From Pectobacterium carotovorum (GTDB lineage: Bacteria > Pseudomonadota > Gammaproteobacteria > Enterobacterales > Enterobacteriaceae), in NCBI RefSeq assembly GCF_033898505.1, contig NZ_JAXAFK010000004.1:1-64000 (forward strand): a DNA stretch of 64,000 nucleotides. Direction: 5' to 3'. Below, one piece after another: positions 60,425-64,000 of this stretch (within the stretch, counting starts at the first letter, position 1; the number at the start of each line of letters is the position of its first letter). The position numbers and the translations under genes are program-made. The notes under the pieces are model-generated. The model was given only the letters and a program-made list of their open reading frames with translations, ran no database searches and was not told the origin of the DNA.

Positions 60425-60474
60425 TGAAGTCATTATAGACATCACTATTATGAAGTCAAATCATGAAGTCAATC
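60425..60474 (-). promoter_or_regulatory. hicAB promoter with direct repeats
   Basis: The minus strand has -35 TTGACT (60454-60459) and -10 TATAAT (60432-60437), a 16-bp spacer and a consensus -10. TGAAGTCA occurs three times (60425, 60451, 60464). The last two belong to a 13-bp tandem repeat ATGAAGTCAAATC/ATGAAGTCAATC that covers the -35. This is a likely HicB operator. Confidence 0.7.
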
Positions 60475-60497
60475 ACGTTATCGACGTTAAAAAAGGC

Positions 60498-60557
60498 AAA
60501 AAAAACCCTCCATCATGGAGGGCAAAAAGACAGGGATGGTGTCTATGGCAAGGAAAA
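60498..60557 (-). ncRNA. cpxQ: CpxQ small RNA (from the cpxP 3' UTR)
   Basis: The minus strand reads TTTTTCCTTGCCATAGACAC, then CATCCCTGTC, then a terminator hairpin CCCTCCAT-CATGGAGGG-type stem (60506-60522) and a T8 tail. The first 30 nt match E. coli/Salmonella CpxQ as I recall it, while the terminator stem differs in sequence. CpxQ is cut from cpxP mRNA by RNase E and, with Hfq, represses envelope protein mRNAs during Cpx stress. It lies about 78 nt after the cpxP stop, as expected. Confidence 0.9.
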
Positions 60558-60634
60558 ACAGGGTGTGTACCTACTACACATTACTACTCGGACTGCACTA
60601 CGTTTACTACAGACTACTTACTACACTAGCGCTA

Positions 60635-61144
60635 CTACTCGGGATTGCTTGTCGTGCCTGGTGATGGCGCGGCCATCTGGTTAAACATGGATACCTGCTG
60701 CTGCATCTCTTTCATGCGTTGCTTATGCTTCAGCTCTAATATTTCTTTCTGCGCTGGCGTCAGCAGGTTATACATTTGGTTGCGCACTCGGGTCATCTGA
60801 ATCTGACGCTCAATCTGCACACTCATCATTCGGGTTATCTGCGCTCGCACCGCCGCTTCATCAAATGTTTCTGCCGTCACCAACTTGTGCATGGCTTTAA
60901 CATCTTCGGCATTAAACGCCGGTTTGTCCTGACGACTCTGGTGCATCAAATCACGCATTTGCTGGCGCTGTTGCTCAGTCAGCCTCACGCCATCGAACAT
61001 ACCTTGCTGGCCGGATACACCTTTTGTGGCGGAATCATCGATATGCCAGCCGCTCGCCGGGGCGTCTCCACTTTCTGCTGCAAAGGCGGTAAAAGTGCCT
61101 AACATAAGCAGTGAAGCAAGAGATAAGGTTGCGAACTGTTGCAT
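60635..61144 (-). CDS. cpxP: periplasmic Cpx adaptor/chaperone CpxP
   Basis: The 169-residue protein keeps CpxA inactive and delivers misfolded proteins to DegP. It has signal peptide MQQFATLSLASLLMLGTFTAFA|AE and both LTxxQ motifs that define the family (LTEQQRQQMRDLMHQ about 50; LTPAQKEILELKH about 128). The start is the ATG at 61144 with GGAGAG upstream; two in-frame ATGs further up are less likely. The divergent cpxR and a CpxR box lie upstream, and the 3' UTR encodes CpxQ. Confidence 0.93.
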   Translation of the reverse strand: MQQFATLSLASLLMLGTFTAFAAESGDAPASGWHIDDSATKGVSGQQGMFDGVRLTEQQRQQMRDLMHQSRQDKPAFNAEDVKAMHKLVTAETFDEAAVRAQITRMMSVQIERQIQMTRVRNQMYNLLTPAQKEILELKHKQRMKEMQQQVSMFNQMAAPSPGTTSNPE

Positions 61145-61228
61145 CGATAACTCTCCAGAGCGGTACGTCATTTTGTGAATCAATGAGCAGGAGTCTACGC
61201 ATCTTGCTGCAAACATGCGTCAGAGGAT

Positions 61229-61243
61229 GTAAAACTACGTAAA
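61229..61243. promoter_or_regulatory. CpxR box between cpxP and cpxR
   Basis: GTAAA-ACTAC-GTAAA is a perfect match to the consensus GTAAA-N5-GTAAA. It sits in the divergent cpxP/cpxRA promoter region, where CpxR activates both transcripts. Confidence 0.92.
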
Positions 61244-61297
61244 GTCATGGAATAGCGCTAATCTATGTCGTATTTTGCCCTTGGAGGTAGAGAAAAC

Positions 61298-61996
61298 ATG
61301 AATAAAATTCTGCTGGTTGATGACGATAGAGAGCTAACGGCTTTACTGAAAGAGTTGCTCGAAATGGAAGGTTTTAACGTCGTTGTCGCCTACGACGGCG
61401 AGCAGGCGTTACAGGTATTAGATAGCTCCATCGACCTGTTATTACTGGATGTGATGATGCCGAAGAAAAACGGTATCGATACATTAAAAGAACTACGACA
61501 GCAGCATCAAACACCGGTCATTATGCTGACCGCCCGCGGCAGTGAATTAGACCGCGTTCTTGGTCTGGAGCTAGGTGCAGATGATTACCTGCCGAAGCCC
61601 TTTAACGACCGGGAACTGGTCGCGCGGATTCGCGCGATTCTCCGCCGTTCCAACTGGACCGATCAACAGCAGGCGGGTGATAACAGCGCGCCGACGCTGG
61701 AAGTCGATGGCCTGCGTCTGAACCCCGGACGGCAGGAAGCCAGCTTTGACGATATCGTGCTGGATCTGACAGGCACCGAGTTTACGCTGCTCTATCTGCT
61801 GGCACAGCGGCTGGGACAGGTGGTTTCCCGTGAGCATTTAAGTCAGGAAGTGTTGGGGAAACGGCTGACACCGTTTGACCGCGCGATCGATATGCATATC
61901 TCAAACCTGCGACGTAAATTGCCAGAACGCAAGGACGGTCTGCCCTGGTTTAAAACGCTGCGTGGACGAGGCTATCTGATGGTATCGGCTGCATGA
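61298..61996 (+). CDS. cpxR: envelope-stress response regulator CpxR
   Basis: OmpR-type regulator of 232 residues, the E. coli length. It has a receiver domain with acidic pair VDDDREL, phosphorylation site Asp51 (LLLLDVMMP), Thr/Ser region MLTARGSE and Lys in YLPKPFNDREL. A winged-helix domain follows (about 130-232, LTGTEFTLLYLLAQRLGQVVSREHL, HISNLRRKL). The start is the ATG at 61298 with GGAGG 10 bases upstream. It overlaps cpxA by 4 bp. Confidence 0.97.
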   Translation: MNKILLVDDDRELTALLKELLEMEGFNVVVAYDGEQALQVLDSSIDLLLLDVMMPKKNGIDTLKELRQQHQTPVIMLTARGSELDRVLGLELGADDYLPKPFNDRELVARIRAILRRSNWTDQQQAGDNSAPTLEVDGLRLNPGRQEASFDDIVLDLTGTEFTLLYLLAQRLGQVVSREHLSQEVLGKRLTPFDRAIDMHISNLRRKLPERKDGLPWFKTLRGRGYLMVSAA

Positions 61997-63363
61997 TCAA
62001 CAGTTTGACCGCCCGTATTTTTGCCATTTTTTGGTTAACACTGGCGCTGGTTCTCATGCTGGTTCTGATGGTGCCCAAGCTGGACTCGCGCCAGCTTACT
62101 GCCCTGCTGGAAAACGAGCAGCGGCAGGGCATCATGCTGGAACAGCACATTGAAGCAGACCTTGCCAACACGCCCGCCAACGATCTGCGCTGGTGGCTAC
62201 GGCTGTTCTGGGTGTTGGAGAAGTGGGCTCCGCCGGGACAGCGCCTTTTTCTGGTCACCAGTGAAGGCCGTATCTTCGGCGTAGAGAAACATGAAACCCC
62301 AATTGTGCGTAATTTTATCGGGCTGTCGGATAACGCCGATCACCCGCAAAAGAAAAATTACGGCCGCATTGAGCTTCTCGGCCCTTTTGCGATCCGCGAT
62401 GGTGATGACAACTACCAGCTTTACCTGATTCGTCCTGCCAGCAGCCCACAGTCAGATTTCATCAGCCTGCTGTTCGATCGCCCTCTACTGCTGTTGATCT
62501 TCACCATGCTGATCAGTTCACCGCTGTTGCTGTGGCTCGCCTGGAGTTTGGCGAAACCCGCACGTAAGCTCAAACACGCGGCCGACGAAGTCGCTAAAGG
62601 CAACTTACGCCAGCACCCTGAGCTGGAATCCGGCCCACAGGAGTTTCAGGCGACGGGCGTCAGCTTTAACCAGATGGTCAGCGCACTGGAACGGATGGTC
62701 ACCGCACAGCAACGTCTACTGTCGGATATCTCTCATGAGTTGCGCACGCCGTTGACGCGCTTGCAGCTGGCGACGGCGCTGTTGCGTCGGCGTCAGGGGG
62801 AAGGCAATGAGCTGAACCGCATCGAGACGGAAACGCAGCGGCTCGACAGCATGATTAACGATCTGCTGGTGCTCTCACGCAATCAGCACAAGAACGAGCT
62901 GACCCGTGAATTCCTGCGTGCCGATGAGCTGTGGGGTAACGTGCTGGACGATGCCGCTTTTGAAGCCGAGCAGATGGGGAAAACGCTGGAAGTACCTTAT
63001 CCACCGGGGCCGTGGACGCTCTTTGGCAACCCTGCCTCGCTCGACAGTGCGCTGGAAAATATCGTGCGCAACGCGCTGCGCTATTCTCACAACCACATTG
63101 AAGTGGCCTTTTCAGTGGATAATCAGGGCATCACCATCAAAGTGGATGATGACGGCCCCGGCGTAAGCCCGGAAGATCGCGAACAGATTTTCCGCCCCTT
63201 CTATCGTACGGATGAAGCGCGCGATCGCGAATCCGGCGGCAGCGGCTTGGGCCTCGCGATTGTGGAAACCGCCATTACGCAGCACAAAGGCTGGGTAAAA
63301 GCGGAAGACAGCCCGCTGGGCGGGTTACGCCTGATCATCTGGCTACCGCTGCATCAGCGGTAA
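61993..63363 (+). CDS. cpxA: envelope-stress sensor histidine kinase CpxA
   Basis: Inner-membrane sensor of 456 residues. Two membrane helices (about 8-28 and 164-186) flank a periplasmic domain that binds CpxP. A HAMP region follows (LAKPARKLKHAADEVAKGN). The H box SDISHELRTPLTRLQ carries His248, the E. coli position, and the N, G1 and G2 boxes are ALENIVRNALRYSHN, DDGPGV and GGSGLGLAI. Its start overlaps the cpxR stop (ATGA). Confidence 0.97.
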   Translation: MINSLTARIFAIFWLTLALVLMLVLMVPKLDSRQLTALLENEQRQGIMLEQHIEADLANTPANDLRWWLRLFWVLEKWAPPGQRLFLVTSEGRIFGVEKHETPIVRNFIGLSDNADHPQKKNYGRIELLGPFAIRDGDDNYQLYLIRPASSPQSDFISLLFDRPLLLLIFTMLISSPLLLWLAWSLAKPARKLKHAADEVAKGNLRQHPELESGPQEFQATGVSFNQMVSALERMVTAQQRLLSDISHELRTPLTRLQLATALLRRRQGEGNELNRIETETQRLDSMINDLLVLSRNQHKNELTREFLRADELWGNVLDDAAFEAEQMGKTLEVPYPPGPWTLFGNPASLDSALENIVRNALRYSHNHIEVAFSVDNQGITIKVDDDGPGVSPEDREQIFRPFYRTDEARDRESGGSGLGLAIVETAITQHKGWVKAEDSPLGGLRLIIWLPLHQR

Positions 63364-63420
63364 ATCGGACAGGTTCTTTCCGCACCGCCGACGTTTTTTT
63401 CTAGCAGACCATACCTTCTC

Positions 63421-63455
63421 AGGTGCCCGACATGGGCACCTGTCATTTTCTGTTT
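63421..63455 (+). terminator. cpxRA terminator
   Basis: AGGTGCCC (63421-63428) pairs with GGGCACCT (63434-63441), followed by GTCATTTTCTGTTT. Confidence 0.78.
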
Positions 63456-63561
63456 ATCTTCTCAAAGTTACACTGGATTGCGTTTTTTACGCGATTGCGT
63501 AGAGTGATCCCCACTCATGCCGAAAACAGGCAAGACCCGTGTTAAATGAAGGATACCAACC

Positions 63562-64000
63562 ATGAAAGGAGTAACGCTGCTGGCTGGCGTACTGACCGCG
63601 TTAATGAGCAGTCAGGCATTCAGTTCCAGCGATGGAGTGTGCGGCTTTTCCGACTCAGAATGTGGCATGTCCGCCCTGCCTTACCTGCAACCGGGTAATG
63701 ACACGCGTACGAATCTGATGTTGCTGCAAAGCCGTCTCCACGGAATTTCGCTTCCGTTACCCCATCCTTTACCCGATCAAACGCGTTCACGTATCGACCC
63801 TTTTACGGCCTACCGAGTCATGGGGATCGCGGCGACGGAAACGCCTCAGACGCCAGAGGCAGGAGAGGATGTCACGGCGGATGCGCCCTACCTCTCGACG
63901 CTCAACAAAGCGAAGCAACTGAATCTTCCGTTGTCCATTCAGAGCACGATCTCCACGTTTTCGCCTGATGACAACGAAGGACGGCATATTTCCAATGCGC
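63562..64000 (+). CDS. putative exported protein, truncated by the window edge
   Basis: An open frame starts at the ATG at 63562 and runs off the right edge without a stop; at least 146 codons are visible. The start looks like a signal peptide: MKGVTLLAGVLTALMSSQAFSS. A pair of cysteines follows (VCGFSDSEC, about 27-35), which may form a disulfide, and then a Pro/Thr-rich stretch with TETPQTPEAGEDVT. GAAGG precedes the ATG. I do not recognise the family. It lies downstream of cpxA and its terminator, so it probably has its own promoter. Confidence 0.6.
   Translation, partial: MKGVTLLAGVLTALMSSQAFSSSDGVCGFSDSECGMSALPYLQPGNDTRTNLMLLQSRLHGISLPLPHPLPDQTRSRIDPFTAYRVMGIAATETPQTPEAGEDVTADAPYLSTLNKAKQLNLPLSIQSTISTFSPDDNEGRHISNA

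Noticed and set aside
60541..60634. Repeated CTAC/TACTAC words between cpxP and CpxQ as a microsatellite
   Set aside because: The words are irregular in spacing and not tandem. They lie in the cpxP 3' UTR ahead of CpxQ and show no repeat unit.

Overview
The window is enterobacterial chromosome. Its core gene order follows the E. coli region murI-btuB-trmA-yijD-fabR-sthA-oxyR, metF/L/B/J, rpmE-priA-cytR-ftsN-hslVU-menA-rraA-zapB-glpFKX-fpr-yiiR-yiiQ-tpiA and pfkA-fieF-cpxP-cpxRA. The aguAB pair, ERIC elements and accessory loci between these blocks point to a soft-rot member of the Pectobacteriaceae, most likely Pectobacterium. The species is an inference from gene content and gene order; no search was run.

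Layout. Positions 1-340 hold the minus-strand promoters and leader of a 16S rRNA gene that lies just beyond the left edge. Positions 341-8182 carry murI, btuB (with a cobalamin riboswitch), trmA, yijD, fabR, sthA and oxyR. Positions 8183-8733 are mostly non-coding, with a possible ORF remnant and a 14-bp tandem repeat. The methionine cluster (metF, metL, metB, metJ, with MetJ operators) spans 8734-20778. It is split by a 6-kb islet (10228-16210) with an ABC importer, a LacI-type regulator and a metallophosphodiesterase, and that islet is bracketed by inverted copies of a dispersed hairpin-rich repeat. Positions 20994-23773 hold a BtuCDF/Fec-type metal-chelate ABC importer behind a Zur-like palindrome. 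Positions 23875-40434 are core genes: rpmE, priA, cytR, ftsN, hslVU, menA, rraA, zapB, glpFKX, fpr, yiiR, yiiQ and tpiA.

The main accessory block lies between tpiA and pfkA (40573-55544). First come aguA and aguB (agmatine to putrescine). Then comes a two-sided locus. On the minus strand it has dedicated tonB-exbB-exbD genes followed by a fused double-domain SsuC-type permease and its ATPase. On the plus strand it has an SsuA-type binding protein, a TonB-dependent receptor, a large Tat-exported protein resembling PcRGLX/YetA exo-rhamnogalacturonan lyases, and a DUF6250-like protein. A LysR regulator closes it. Together these encode outer-membrane capture, extracytoplasmic processing and inner-membrane import of an unidentified ligand. 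This is the best candidate here for an undescribed system.

The right end (56073-64000) has pfkA, fieF, a sotB-type efflux gene, a hicAB toxin-antitoxin pair, and the Cpx module: cpxP with the CpxQ small RNA in its 3' UTR, a CpxR box, and cpxRA. It ends in a truncated ORF for an unknown exported protein. Three ERIC elements (two full-length, one internally deleted) and three copies of the hairpin-rich repeat are the only clear repeated elements. I saw no transposase, tRNA gene or CRISPR array.
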